From contig ONBX01000009.1 of the NCBI GenBank assembly GCA_900316205.1, positions 29,420-93,419 of the forward strand: a DNA stretch of 64,000 nt, given 5' to 3'. A program made the translations under genes and the position numbers. This stretch comes from an uncultured Eubacteriales bacterium (lineage in GTDB: Bacteria; Bacillota; Clostridia; Oscillospirales; Oscillospiraceae). The notes under the pieces were generated by a model that was given only the letters and a program-made list of their open reading frames with translations, was not told the origin of the DNA and did not search any database. Positions 34,798 to 44,438 of the stretch are shown piece by piece; within the stretch, counting starts at the first letter, position 1, and every line of letters begins with the position of its first letter.

Positions 34798-37700
34798 CGG
34801 CTTTCACCCCCTTGAGGAGCTCCTTGCGTGATCTTTTGCGCGGGTCGATGCGGATCTCGACCTTATTCACGAGGAAGGTCAGGATCGCCGCAAGAACGAA
34901 GTAGATCACCGCAACGGCGATCAGCGGGAAAAATGCCTCATAGGTTCGGCTGCGGACGATATCGCCCATCTTTGTCAAATCCTGCACGGCGACGTAGCCC
35001 ACAACGGCGGTCGCCTTGATCAGTGCGGTAATCTGTCCCTTATAGGAGGGGAGAAAATGCGGGATCGCCTGAGGCAGCACGACGCGGAAGAACGCTTTAT
35101 GATCCGAGTAACCCAAGGCGTAGGCAGCCTCGGTCTGACCACGGTCGATCGCCCCAACGCCAGCTTTGAGCATCCCATATACCGCCGCGCCGAACACCAG
35201 CGTAAAACCGATGACCGACACCGCCGTTCCCGAGATGGCGATCTTGCCGAAGATGACGTAGTACAGGATCATAAGCAGCACCACCACCGGCATTCCCTGC
35301 ACCAGCCACACGCAGAAGCGGGTAAGGACATTGGCGACGGGGTTTCCGTTCCTGCATAGCATGAACACGCCGAAGCCAAGTGCCGTACCAAACAGGATGG
35401 ACAGCACGGTAATCAGCATCGTCGTGCCGATGCCTTCGACAAAGAGCTGCCAGCGGTTTTCCCGGATAAAGGTTTTCTCAAAGCTCGCCCGGACACCGTC
35501 AAGGAACGATTCCTGTTTCCCGGCTGTGCTGTCGAGGACTACGAACACCACGCTTTCCGCGAAATGCGGCTCTGAGAAATCCACGCTCTCCTTGCGCTCC
35601 TCCGTGGCGGCAAGGCACGCGCAGGCAAAATCGCACTTTCCGGCCTGAACAGAGGCCAAAACGCCGTCGAAATTCATCTGCTCCACCTGCAGCGCGAAAC
35701 CGTTTTTCTCGCAGAAGCGTGCGGCCAGTTCGATTTCAAAGCCGACAATGACATTGTCCCGGACATAGTTAAACGGCATTTGCGTACCCGTGGCCGCCAG
35801 GCGCAGCATTCCGTTTGTCGCAGGCAGCGCGGAAATGTCGAGCATGGTTTTGACGGACTCATCCTCGCCGAACCATTTCTCGCGCAGTGTTTCCAGCTCA
35901 CCGCTTTCACGGAGCTCCCGGATGTACACACTGAAACGCTCGCGTAGCGCGGCTCCGTCCTCCGTTTTCGGGAAGGCGAAGCTGACATCCGCGTCCGTCA
36001 GGTGTTCGTCCAGCCAGGTGATGCTCTTATCCTCATAGCTTATGAAGAGAGCTCCCGATTGTGGCCGGACCATTGCGTCGATCTTGCCCGCCTTCAGCGC
36101 ATCGATCATATCCGCGGTCGTGTTGAAGTAGACGATCTGCGCCGTGGGAAGCCGCTTTGCTGCCAGGCTGTCGTGGATCGTGCCTGTTACGACGCCGATC
36201 CGCTTTCCCGCGAGCTCGTCAACGCTTCCATATCCGCCCTTGGCTACGACGGAACCTGTCGTGGTCAAATCCGATGAGCGCACCGCGAGTACGATGCCTC
36301 CGTGGGCCGTCGGGCCGGAAAACAGCACTTGCTCCTCTCGCTCCGGCGTCACATTCATATCGGTGGTGAAGTCATATTTTCCCGACTGTACTGCCGGGAT
36401 GCGCCCGGCAAAGTCCACATCTCCGAGCTCCAGCGAGTAGCCCCTCTCCCGGCAGAATCGCACCACAAGGTCGATATCGTAGCCGACGTTCTTCCCGTCT
36501 TTGATGTAGGACCACGGCATATCCGTGGAGGTCGTCACGACCCGGATCGTGCCGTTTTCTCCGGTCAGGTCGGACATATCCACGACCTTCCGCGCCTCAT
36601 CCACGCCGAGCCAGATCTCCGCGATCTCGTCCATGGTGCCGTCTGCCCATGCACGCGCCAGAAACTCGTTCAGTTCCTTGCACAATGCAGCGCTTTCAGG
36701 ATCATCCTTCTGGAAAGCAAAAGCGTAGTTGTTCTCTGTCAACGGTTCATGGATATAGTCGATCTCCGGCTGCTCGGCGTGCATGGAGATCATTCCCGGC
36801 TCGTCGCCGAGGAAGCCGTCGATCTTGCCTGTGAGCAGGGCGGCCGCACAGTCCGGATAGCTGTCAAAGTACAGGTAATCGCTGTCGGGGAAAAACTCCG
36901 CGGCAGTGTCCTCCATCAGGGGCCCCACCAGAACGCCGAGCCTTTTGCCGTTATAGTCCTGCCAGCTCACCGTGCCGTCCGATGCTTCCGACCCTTCGCC
37001 GGTTGCGCGCACCATGGCCGTGACCTCCACATCGAACAGGGGATCGGAAAACGGAATCGCTTCTCCTTTTTCCGGCGTGTAATAGAGGTTGGACATGATG
37101 CAGTCCACATCTCCTGTTTCCGCAGCCGTAACGATACCGCCGAAATCGTAAATCTTAAACTCGACGTCCGCGCCGAGCCAGGCTGCGAAGCGGTATGCAA
37201 GCTCAATGTCGTACCCGCGCAACTCTGTCCCGACGTAATAGGAATAGGGCATCACGGTACCGGTCGTGCCGACTCGCAGTTGGGCCGTAAGATGCTCAGG
37301 CAACGTGATCTTCGGCATGGTGTCGTCGGCCAGAATCACCCAGCGCATATACATATCGTCCAGCGTCCCGTCCGCGTTCAGCTCCGAGATGAAAGTATTA
37401 ATCTTTTCCTGAAGGTCCGGGATGGGCGAAATGGGAGACAGCCCGACCGCGACGGTGTTTTTGCTGTAGTTCTCGTCCAGAAGACGAACGCCTGCCGTTC
37501 CGTTTTCTATGGCAAACTCCATTTCACGACGGGCATACACATAGGCGTCAAGCCTGCCCTTGGCAACATCATCATAGGCCAGAGGATAGTTGTCATAGAC
37601 CAAGACCTTCGCCTCGGGATAATCCTGCTGCAGTGTTTCGAACTCCAGCATGTCGCCAGGTACGCCGATCTTCGTACCCGGCTCGCCAAGCTGGTCAAGC

Positions 37701-37807
37701 GAGGTGATCTCCTCTTTGCCCTTTGTGCCGCAGCCGGTCAGCATGGTCAGCGCCAGAGCCAGGAAGCAGGCCAAAGCTGTCATTCTTCTTTTGTTCCTAT
37801 GAACCAT
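34790..37807 (-). CDS. Amino-acid ABC permease fused to four substrate-binding-protein segments
   Basis: The 1005 residues begin with a lipoprotein-like signal (lipobox LTGC). SBP_bac_3-type segments lie at about 35-165, 176-405, 417-655 and 667-765, and a HisM/GlnP-type permease ([17 protein letters not shown] loop) at about 790-990. The first segment looks like only the C-terminal half of a binding protein and the last only the N-terminal half, so two full domains are flanked by two halves. It pairs with the ATPase encoded just downstream. The start at 37807 follows AGAGGAAGAGG. Polar amino acids or related compounds are likely ligands. Confidence 0.85.
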   Translation of the reverse strand: MVHRNKRRMTALACFLALALTMLTGCGTKGKEEITSLDQLGEPGTKIGVPGDMLEFETLQQDYPEAKVLVYDNYPLAYDDVAKGRLDAYVYARREMEFAIENGTAGVRLLDENYSKNTVAVGLSPISPIPDLQEKINTFISELNADGTLDDMYMRWVILADDTMPKITLPEHLTAQLRVGTTGTVMPYSYYVGTELRGYDIELAYRFAAWLGADVEFKIYDFGGIVTAAETGDVDCIMSNLYYTPEKGEAIPFSDPLFDVEVTAMVRATGEGSEASDGTVSWQDYNGKRLGVLVGPLMEDTAAEFFPDSDYLYFDSYPDCAAALLTGKIDGFLGDEPGMISMHAEQPEIDYIHEPLTENNYAFAFQKDDPESAALCKELNEFLARAWADGTMDEIAEIWLGVDEARKVVDMSDLTGENGTIRVVTTSTDMPWSYIKDGKNVGYDIDLVVRFCRERGYSLELGDVDFAGRIPAVQSGKYDFTTDMNVTPEREEQVLFSGPTAHGGIVLAVRSSDLTTTGSVVAKGGYGSVDELAGKRIGVVTGTIHDSLAAKRLPTAQIVYFNTTADMIDALKAGKIDAMVRPQSGALFISYEDKSITWLDEHLTDADVSFAFPKTEDGAALRERFSVYIRELRESGELETLREKWFGEDESVKTMLDISALPATNGMLRLAATGTQMPFNYVRDNVIVGFEIELAARFCEKNGFALQVEQMNFDGVLASVQAGKCDFACACLAATEERKESVDFSEPHFAESVVFVVLDSTAGKQESFLDGVRASFEKTFIRENRWQLFVEGIGTTMLITVLSILFGTALGFGVFMLCRNGNPVANVLTRFCVWLVQGMPVVVLLMILYYVIFGKIAISGTAVSVIGFTLVFGAAVYGMLKAGVGAIDRGQTEAAYALGYSDHKAFFRVVLPQAIPHFLPSYKGQITALIKATAVVGYVAVQDLTKMGDIVRSRTYEAFFPLIAVAVIYFVLAAILTFLVNKVEIRIDPRKRSRKELLKGVKADD

Positions 37808-37849
37808 GTTCCTCTTCCTCTGTTTTCCGTTCCTCATCAGTGTCATGCG

Positions 37850-38638
37850 TCAACTCCGCATGGCGTCCATCATTTGAATGACGATCCGGCTGGAATTGTC
37901 CGCCGCGAGATCGCCCATATTGTCAACGCTTTCATGGGCGTTTCCGTCCGCCTTGTCTGACATCGCGCGAATCACCACGAAGGGCATCCCATACTGTGTG
38001 CATACCGCCGCGATGGAAGCACCCTCCATTTCGCAGGCAATAGCGTCAAAATCCTGCTGCAAGCGGCGAACGTATTCCTCGGAGGCTACGAACTGATCTC
38101 CGGTGGCAACGGTGCCTTTGAACACGTGATTCTCGCCTACCACCTGAACGGCAGCCTCGAAGGCCAGATCCACCAGATCGGGGTCGCAGGTATAGAAGAC
38201 CTTTTCTCCCATTTCTTCTCCGGTAACACCGCTGGACCAGACAAAGCCGTCGTTGGTGATCGTGCCGTAATCGTGCTGCACCAGGCGCGTTGCGATCACC
38301 TGATCCAGTACCTGCGTCTCATCGCCGACGCCGCCCGCGATTCCGGTGAAGATCACCTTGGAGATCGGGTAATTGTTCAGCATGGCCGTCGCAGCGGAGG
38401 CAGCCATGACCTTCCCAATCCCGGACCGCATGATTACTACCGGTTGCCAGTGCAGCGTACCCACATGAAAGTCAACGCCGCCGATGGTATCCACGCGGTC
38501 GATTTCCGCCTCTTTGAGCAGCAGCGCAACAAGGCCGAGGACAGCGGAAGCCATTTCAACTGCGTGAAACATGCGCGCTTCCAGAGAGTAATGCCTTCTC
38601 TCCAACGCTGTCATTTCTCTTACCGTTTTTTCCGGCAT
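37850..38638 (-). CDS. MTA/SAH nucleosidase-like protein lacking the N-terminal catalytic Glu motif
   Basis: The 262 residues carry the MTAN/PNP_UDP_1 core: RSGIGKVMAASAA, TGIAGGVGD, CEMEGASIA and the RAMSDKADGNA motif with the proton-donor Asp. The first strand and loop, GAMEEE in E. coli MTAN and holding Glu12, is replaced by SAVLGL. The enzyme may therefore be inactive, altered or a nucleoside sensor. The ATG at 38638 is preferred over an in-frame GTG at 38656. It lies between a STAS gene and the four-domain permease gene. Confidence 0.8.
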   Translation of the reverse strand: MPEKTVREMTALERRHYSLEARMFHAVEMASAVLGLVALLLKEAEIDRVDTIGGVDFHVGTLHWQPVVIMRSGIGKVMAASAATAMLNNYPISKVIFTGIAGGVGDETQVLDQVIATRLVQHDYGTITNDGFVWSSGVTGEEMGEKVFYTCDPDLVDLAFEAAVQVVGENHVFKGTVATGDQFVASEEYVRRLQQDFDAIACEMEGASIAAVCTQYGMPFVVIRAMSDKADGNAHESVDNMGDLAADNSSRIVIQMMDAMRS

Positions 38639-38687
38639 GGCGTATCTCCCCCCCACTGTCTTTTCCTCCGGTCAGCAGGACTCCTGC

Positions 38688-38987
38688 TCACTCGATTATC
38701 AAGATATCTGAAAATCCTGTAACCTCAAAAATCTCCATGATCGTTTCACCCACGTGCACGACCTTCATCTCCCCCTGCTTGTTCATTGTTTTCTGGGCGG
38801 AGAGCAGCACGCGCAGCCCGGCGGAGGAGATGTAATCCAGCGCGGTCATGTCGATGACCAGCGTTGTCACACCGTCCAGAGAGGCCTTCAGCTCCTTCTC
38901 CAGCTCCGGCGCGGTGGTGGTGTCCAGCCGCCCGGTCAGGGAGACGGTCAACTCGGACGCATTGGTGTTCTTCTCGATGTTCAGCAT
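38688..38987 (-). CDS. STAS-domain anti-sigma-factor-antagonist-like protein
   Basis: The 99-residue single STAS domain is SpoIIAA/RsbV-like, with the phosphorylatable Ser region YISSAGLRVLLS and an end FEVTGFSDILIIE. It is nearly identical to the amber-containing copy at 33229-33528, pointing to a recent duplication on both sides of the ABC genes. GAGG sits upstream. It starts 27 bases after a MATE protein that carries an RsbW-like tail, a natural partner candidate. Confidence 0.9.
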   Translation of the reverse strand: MLNIEKNTNASELTVSLTGRLDTTTAPELEKELKASLDGVTTLVIDMTALDYISSAGLRVLLSAQKTMNKQGEMKVVHVGETIMEIFEVTGFSDILIIE

Positions 38988-39014
38988 AGTGTTTTCCTCT
39001 AGATTAAAGGATTT

Positions 39015-40733
39015 TTATGTATTGCAAAAACGTATCATATTACGGTTATAGCCTGTTGTTGCCAGATAGGCCTTCTCCTTCTGCGCGTTCAGAAGGCCAC
39101 TAATAACGAAGCTGCTCAGGCCGTCGATTTTTAACTCCGGATCGGTCACGTCAAAAATCACGCCGGAATCCCGCTCGATCAGCAGCACGGAGCTTTCCTC
39201 AAACAGCAGTGAGATTTCGACAAGCAGCGGCTTTCGAGCCGCCTTGTTCTTTTCAATCAGGGTCAGCCCGATCTCCTCGGTAAAGAGCGCCGCCTGTGTT
39301 GCGCTTCTGTCGCTGAATCCGCGATCACGCAGCGCTTCATTGACCTGCTCGGACAGCCTGACACAGCTTTCCCTCGTCAGAACATCGTCAAATACAAGGA
39401 TTGGCCTCTGTTTGTCTTCGAGGAGATAGGGGAATTGCTCCCTCCCATAACGAAAGCGAATATACAGCAGAGACAGCGCCAGCGCCAGCAGCGGCGCGAC
39501 GGCAAAGGCAGCCCACATCCCCGTCTGCGCAAACAGCACCGAGCCGAGGACGGGCAGGAGAGAATACAGCAACCCGTCCTTCAAAAACGTGATCCCAACC
39601 GACAGCCCCACATGGTCGATCAGCATATAATACGAGGTCATCAGGGAGATCGCACTGCAAAAGACCATGCCCATGCAGACAATTCGGACGGCTTGGATAG
39701 ATGGAAGCAGCGCCTCTCCGCTGCTGATTCCGAATAAACCGCAGAACTGCCTGGCCAGGGCAAACACAAGAAGGTTGGCGATTAACCCTTCGGCAAGGGC
39801 GGCCTTGATCGCCGCGCGCATGAGTCTGCGGATCATGACGTGATTATTTTCGCCCAGATAGGTTCCCAGAAGCGGCTGCACAGCCAGACCAACGCCGTCC
39901 ATGACAACGCCGAATTCAATCAGGCTGATCACTACCGCCAGCGTGACCTGCCCCGTTTCTCCATAGCGGGCCGAGACGTGGCCGATCAGTACATAGTCCG
40001 CCACCGCCCAGCAGAGATAAATCGCCGCGTCAACGATACTAAAACGGACGCTCTGCACCAGATCGGACACGGACAGATGCCAGACGAAATGCAGTGTGTT
40101 GCTCTTTCGGAAGAAGTGCCAGAGGGAGGCCAAAAGCCCCAGCGTATTGCCGATGATCGTCCCCAAGATGATGCCGAGCATTCCGAAGCGGCTCGCCAGC
40201 AGCACCGAAAACAGGACATTCCCGCCGATCTGGCAGGCATAACAGACATTGTTGCAGGTCTCGTCTCCGTCGGTATAGACCATCTGGCTCAGATACGAGA
40301 CCATGACGTTGAGCGCCGCGTTCAGCGGCGTCCAGCGGTAATAGACGGACGCCAGGTCGTAGATTTCGCCGCCGATCCCGCAGACCCTGAAATAGACATC
40401 CCGGAACAGCACTAACAGCATGGCGCTGAGCGCGGCGATGGCGGCGCTCAGGATCATTCCCTGTCCATAGATCTCGTTCGCGCGGCGTTTGTTCATCGCG
40501 CCGATCTCCCGGCTGTAGAGGATGCCGGAGCCGATCGATATGACGGTGGAGAAAAAGGTAACGATACCGGTAACAGGCGTGACCGCATTGATGGCCGCAA
40601 CGCCTGACTCCCCGATAAAATGGCCCGCGATGATGTTGTCACACAGAAGCATGATGTAGATGACCGCCATGGTAAAGGTGCCGGTCAGCAGCATCGAACG
40701 GAACTTATGCTCACAGAAGCCGTTTTTTCTCAT
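39015..40733 (-). CDS. MATE-family transporter with C-terminal RsbW-like ATPase domain
   Basis: The 572 residues comprise about 12 transmembrane helices of the MATE fold (residues 1-430) and an extra cytosolic domain (about 442-572). The tail has ALFTEEIGLTLIE and RDSGVIFDV, recalling the N-box and G1 box of RsbW/SpoIIAB-like GHKL ATPases. The usual N-box Asn is Thr here. The start at 40733 overlaps the stop of the upstream MATE gene (ATGA). The upstream frame to 41012 is rejected because it runs through that gene. STAS-regulated export is the inferred role. Confidence 0.83.
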   Translation of the reverse strand: MRKNGFCEHKFRSMLLTGTFTMAVIYIMLLCDNIIAGHFIGESGVAAINAVTPVTGIVTFFSTVISIGSGILYSREIGAMNKRRANEIYGQGMILSAAIAALSAMLLVLFRDVYFRVCGIGGEIYDLASVYYRWTPLNAALNVMVSYLSQMVYTDGDETCNNVCYACQIGGNVLFSVLLASRFGMLGIILGTIIGNTLGLLASLWHFFRKSNTLHFVWHLSVSDLVQSVRFSIVDAAIYLCWAVADYVLIGHVSARYGETGQVTLAVVISLIEFGVVMDGVGLAVQPLLGTYLGENNHVMIRRLMRAAIKAALAEGLIANLLVFALARQFCGLFGISSGEALLPSIQAVRIVCMGMVFCSAISLMTSYYMLIDHVGLSVGITFLKDGLLYSLLPVLGSVLFAQTGMWAAFAVAPLLALALSLLYIRFRYGREQFPYLLEDKQRPILVFDDVLTRESCVRLSEQVNEALRDRGFSDRSATQAALFTEEIGLTLIEKNKAARKPLLVEISLLFEESSVLLIERDSGVIFDVTDPELKIDGLSSFVISGLLNAQKEKAYLATTGYNRNMIRFCNT

Positions 40734-42181
40734 GTTTCCGCCCTCGATTCCGGTTGCGCCTGCGTTTGGCGGAGCAGGTATTTGTCCATACGAAAGTCCG
40801 AAAGACGTTTCGGAAAATGTCCCGCGGCTTTCCACACAAGGCACAGGTTCAGCAGGAAGGCGGCCAGTTCTCCGGCAAAGCCGCCGAGACAAAAGCCCAC
40901 GACGCCGAACAACTCGCCGAGCAGGAGCTTGAAGCCCAGTGGAAACAGGAGCGCTTCCGCAAAGAAAAGCACATGTGCCTGACCGTATGCTCCCACTATT
41001 TTGTAATAGCAAACCAACTCCGAATTGAGCATATAGAATACGAAGCCGAGCGCACAGGAGACGGTGAGCCAGACAGCGCTGCTCACAGCCATCGGGTCAT
41101 CCCCTGTGAGGAAAAGGCCCGTCAGCGGGCGAGCCAAAAGCAGCAGCGCCGCCGCGATCAGCATAGAGCCAAGGATGCCTCCTTTGGTGAGGCGTTTTGC
41201 GGCGTCGGCAAGCTCCCCGTCCGCTGTTTTACCTTCCTCTTCCAGGGACATGCTGATGCGCTTTCCGACCTTCTCTCCCAGCACCGTAGTCACCAGGAAG
41301 CTGAAGCCAACGCAGATTACTTCCGGGAAATTGTCGATTGCTTCAAAAACGCCGATGCCCGCAATCACCGATTCCGAGAAACGCGAGAGCAGATAAAGAT
41401 TCTCCACCAGATACAGAACACCCACGAAGCCATATTCCATGAAGTCCGGAAGTCCCGTGAAAAAGGCGTCCCGGATGTCTGCAGGGTGAAGCCGGAGCGC
41501 GGTAAAGGCTGCCCGGGAGGTCCTCCGGCGAGACACAAAGGTGGACAGAATAATATAGAGATCCGCGGCGGCTATACCGACGATGTTTGTCGTCATATAA
41601 CCCGCCATGGATGGATTGACAACAGTAACAAAGACGCCGCCGGAAAGCATGGTCCCGTAAAGAATGAGGTTCGTTACGAGCAGCTTCCGCCGCTCCTCAA
41701 AAAACAGGAGACAGCTTGCAATACTGAAAAGGCCCTGCGGCATGAAGTTCAGCAGGAACAGCGAATAACACTCCCGGCTGAGCTGTGCGAGGGCTTCGCT
41801 TCCTTCGTTCGCGCCGAGCAGGTCAAGCATCGGCGTTTGGAACACGGCGAAGAGCAGGGTCAGCACGGCCATCACGAGGAGGATCCATGAGTAACCCGCA
41901 TTCTTATGTCGTTCAAAGGCCTCAAAATCTCTTGCGCCATAGTCCTTGGCGCAGACCGCCTGAACGCCGTTGTAGCCCAGGGCGACGAAGGCGCTGGCGA
42001 CCATTACGCAGGGCATCACGATCTCGTAGGCCGCCGCGCCCTCCGAACCGAGAAAGCGGCTGATAAAGAAGATGTTGATTAAGTTTTTGACCACCAGATC
42101 CATCTCGGCGATGAGCGCAAAAAACAGGATTTTGCCGCCGTCACGCCATGTTTTGAATCGGTCATCTATCTGCTTGTTCAT
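40730..42181 (-). CDS. MATE-family efflux transporter
   Basis: The 483 residues have about 12 transmembrane helices with MATE-like repeats (YEIVMPCVMVASAFVALGYNG, then FMPQGLFSIASCLLFFEERR). It lacks the extra C-terminal domain of its downstream neighbour. The two genes overlap by ATGA and could form a heteromeric or functional pair. The substrate is unknown. No terminator is visible between this gene and the peptide cluster upstream, so expression may continue from there. Confidence 0.85.
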   Translation of the reverse strand: MNKQIDDRFKTWRDGGKILFFALIAEMDLVVKNLINIFFISRFLGSEGAAAYEIVMPCVMVASAFVALGYNGVQAVCAKDYGARDFEAFERHKNAGYSWILLVMAVLTLLFAVFQTPMLDLLGANEGSEALAQLSRECYSLFLLNFMPQGLFSIASCLLFFEERRKLLVTNLILYGTMLSGGVFVTVVNPSMAGYMTTNIVGIAAADLYIILSTFVSRRRTSRAAFTALRLHPADIRDAFFTGLPDFMEYGFVGVLYLVENLYLLSRFSESVIAGIGVFEAIDNFPEVICVGFSFLVTTVLGEKVGKRISMSLEEEGKTADGELADAAKRLTKGGILGSMLIAAALLLLARPLTGLFLTGDDPMAVSSAVWLTVSCALGFVFYMLNSELVCYYKIVGAYGQAHVLFFAEALLFPLGFKLLLGELFGVVGFCLGGFAGELAAFLLNLCLVWKAAGHFPKRLSDFRMDKYLLRQTQAQPESRAET

Positions 42182-42285
42182 AATAATTTACTGTTCAGCC
42201 ATGCTGCCGCCTGAGATACTCCGATGAAACAGGGATCCCAAAATCGCATTGTTCGTTTCCGGTAAGTGAACATACCAGATATCAT

Positions 42286-43314
42286 TTATTTCTTTCCGAG
42301 GCCTGCCCGGATCTGTTTTCCAAACGTGCCGCCCTCGTCGTTGAGCGCGCGGCTGCGGGCGAAGGCCATCGCCGTCACAAACACCGCGTCCAGGTTCTCC
42401 TCGCGCGTCCAAATGCGGTAAAAGCCCGGAACGGCAAGCTTGCTCGCGACGCTGTGCTGCGCGGCGTCCTCCTCGTGGACATACCGACTGCTGGATTCCA
42501 GAACAGCGATCTCCTCGCCGTCGCGTGAAATGCGATACTGCGGCCAGACGGCGCCGTCCATGCGCTCGGTCTTGACGTCGATACCGTTTTTCTTCAGGTA
42601 CTTCCAGATATCCTCCCCGTCCAGCTCAAAGGTATAGTTGCTGTCCAGAAGGAAGGAATTATACTCCGATTCCTCCTCATGGCCCACCAGATGCGGCACC
42701 GTGCGGCCATGCTCGTGGTCGATAAAATCAAAGCCGTAGGGCGATGTGAGGCTGAACTTCGTCATCTTCGCCTCGTACAGCACCCGGCGCTGCCTGTCCT
42801 CGATGCGGTGGCCGACCTTTGCCGTGCCCGTATCCGACAGGAAGTAGAGCTCGCGCTCCTCGCCCTGCACAGAGGGGGCGAGACCGGCGCCGCCGTGCAG
42901 CGCCCGCTGCTCCTCCAGCTGCTGCAGCCCCCGCTTTTTCTGAACGCTGGACCAGATCACGACGGCGAGGATCACGGCGCCAACGACTATGAAATAAATG
43001 CCAACGCCGCTGCCGTCGTGAACGACCGCCGGGTCGTTGGGATCGTACAGGACCGTGATGGTCTTGCCGACCTTATAGGAGCCGCTGCCGGTGTCCAGCT
43101 CACCGGTGTAGGTCTTTCCGTCCACGGTGTACTCCACCGTGGGAAAGTATACCGAGCTGTCGTCGCTGCTGTCTTCACGCAGCGACACGATGGTGCCCGT
43201 GGTTTTCACAAAGCCCTGCGAGCGGAAAAAGGTGAGATAAATCCCCACCGCAAGGGCGATCACCGCCAGCACCGCGGCGAGGATTTTCAGCTTCGGTCCT
43301 CGTAATGAGATCAT
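42286..43314 (-). CDS. Membrane protein with DUF3592-like domain and C-terminal beta domain
   Basis: The protein has 342 residues; the ATG at 43314 follows AGGAGG. Two transmembrane helices (about 10-30 and 105-125) flank an external DUF3592-like domain (GTIVSLRED, YFPTVEYTVDGKTYTG, VLYDPNDPA). The cytosolic part (about 155-342) has repeated strands with YEAKMTKFSLTSPYGFDFID and faintly resembles tubby/LURP-one-like domains. The role is unknown. It is related in its first half to the small protein at 30238-30555 and lies at the edge of the peptide cluster. Confidence 0.65.
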   Translation of the reverse strand: MISLRGPKLKILAAVLAVIALAVGIYLTFFRSQGFVKTTGTIVSLREDSSDDSSVYFPTVEYTVDGKTYTGELDTGSGSYKVGKTITVLYDPNDPAVVHDGSGVGIYFIVVGAVILAVVIWSSVQKKRGLQQLEEQRALHGGAGLAPSVQGEERELYFLSDTGTAKVGHRIEDRQRRVLYEAKMTKFSLTSPYGFDFIDHEHGRTVPHLVGHEEESEYNSFLLDSNYTFELDGEDIWKYLKKNGIDVKTERMDGAVWPQYRISRDGEEIAVLESSSRYVHEEDAAQHSVASKLAVPGFYRIWTREENLDAVFVTAMAFARSRALNDEGGTFGKQIRAGLGKK

Positions 43315-43375
43315 ATTGTCCTCCTGTATCGTTATGGCCTGCCCCGGCTCGCGGCGCCGCCCTCGTCGCGCCGTA

Positions 43376-44179
43376 TCAGTCGATATGCATCCCCCTGTGC
43401 CAGCCGCCGACAGAGCGGGCATTGTGAAAGCCCAGGCGATAGGCGTGCCAGGTCGCCTGGTCGGCGACGGTCCCGAAGCTGCAGATAAAGAACAGCCGCG
43501 TATCCGGGTCCTTGTTCTTGAGGTAATCGTCCAGCTCCTCGGGATCGACGGCGGCGGTGCAGGGGATCGGCCCCTCGGAGAAGCGCCGGTGCTGCGGGCG
43601 GACGTCGATCAGCTCGCCGCCCTTGGCGAGGGCCTCCTTCACGAAGCACAGCGACACCCGGATCCGGTCAGCGGTGGCCAGAGAGAAGGTTTCGGTTTCT
43701 CCGCTTTCATAGGTGAAGGTCATCCGGTGATCCTCATAGGCCGCGTCCGTCACCGTTCGATCCGTCAGGTGCAGGATCTTCACGCACTTCGGACATTCCG
43801 GGATGAGCACCACGTCCCCGCCGGCACTGACCAGCAGAATCTGATCCATGCAGGGCTCGAAAAAGAGCTTCACGGCGCCGCCCTTCGGCAGCAAGCCTTT
43901 CTCCTCCCAATAGTGCTGCTCTGTCAAGTTCACAGGAGTCCAGAGCTCTCCCGTCAGAGAGGAATAGAGCGCCGCCTGTCCGTCGCCCGTTGTACCGGCG
44001 GCGTAAAAATCATCCCGGGCGTAAAGGATGTCCTGAAAGGTGCAGGGCGGGAACTCCCCGGCAAAGCGCTCGTTGAAGCCAAGCCTTTGCCATTGTGTGT
44101 CTTTATAGACGCACAAATCGCCATCCCCGGCAAGCGCGAGTTTTCGCCCTGTGACCGGATTTTCGCAGATTCTGTTCAT
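43376..44179 (-). CDS. Protein with C-terminal rhodanese-like domain
   Basis: The 267 residues start with a region of short beta segments (GDGDLCVYKDTQWQRLG, then ILYARDDFYAAG) that may form a propeller-like fold. The last 80 residues resemble a rhodanese: ELIDVRPQHRRF and the active-site loop FFICSFGTVAD with Cys, then GFHNARSVGGWHRG. It follows the last peptide gene, P1, by 34 bases. Cysteine-rich cargo nearby makes a persulfide or thiol role attractive, but this is inference. Confidence 0.65.
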   Translation of the reverse strand: MNRICENPVTGRKLALAGDGDLCVYKDTQWQRLGFNERFAGEFPPCTFQDILYARDDFYAAGTTGDGQAALYSSLTGELWTPVNLTEQHYWEEKGLLPKGGAVKLFFEPCMDQILLVSAGGDVVLIPECPKCVKILHLTDRTVTDAAYEDHRMTFTYESGETETFSLATADRIRVSLCFVKEALAKGGELIDVRPQHRRFSEGPIPCTAAVDPEELDDYLKNKDPDTRLFFICSFGTVADQATWHAYRLGFHNARSVGGWHRGMHID

Positions 44180-44213
44180 GGCCTGTTTCTTTCGTCAAAA
44201 CGGCCTTCCCGGC

Positions 44214-44438
44214 CTATTTGAGCATCGTGACAGCTGCGGCGCAGAAGCCGCACAGATCCCCGTTGTCCGCACAGCACGCGGCAGCAGCGGCAGCTTTTCC
44301 CTGGGTCTTGAGGATCCTTTTGTATTCGGGCGCTTTTCCGGAATTTACGATCCTGTTGATAAGGTCTTGCAGCTGGCCGCCTCCGCTGACCTGCTCAAGC
44401 TTGTCGAAGTCCAGTTCCATATCCATTTCCTTGCTCAT
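44214..44438 (-). CDS. Double-glycine leader peptide P1 with Ala/Cys-rich C-terminus
   Basis: The 74 residues have a short leader ending FDKLEQVSGG (Gly20), then a 54-residue core with a helix and an Ala/Cys-rich tail (ACCADNGDLCGFCAAAV). Four Cys could form disulfides or thioethers or bind metal. The start overlaps the stop of the protease-like gene P2 (ATGA). The leader is related to the SEEIKK leaders farther upstream. It is probably exported by the C39-type transporter at 55472-57640. Confidence 0.75.
   Translation of the reverse strand: MSKEMDMELDFDKLEQVSGGGQLQDLINRIVNSGKAPEYKRILKTQGKAAAAAACCADNGDLCGFCAAAVTMLK

Noticed and set aside
42188-42285. 35-codon frame between the DUF3592 protein gene and the MATE gene
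   Set aside because: Its stop overlaps the MATE start, but it has no clear ribosome site, no hydrophobic or recognisable pattern and no support beyond being open.
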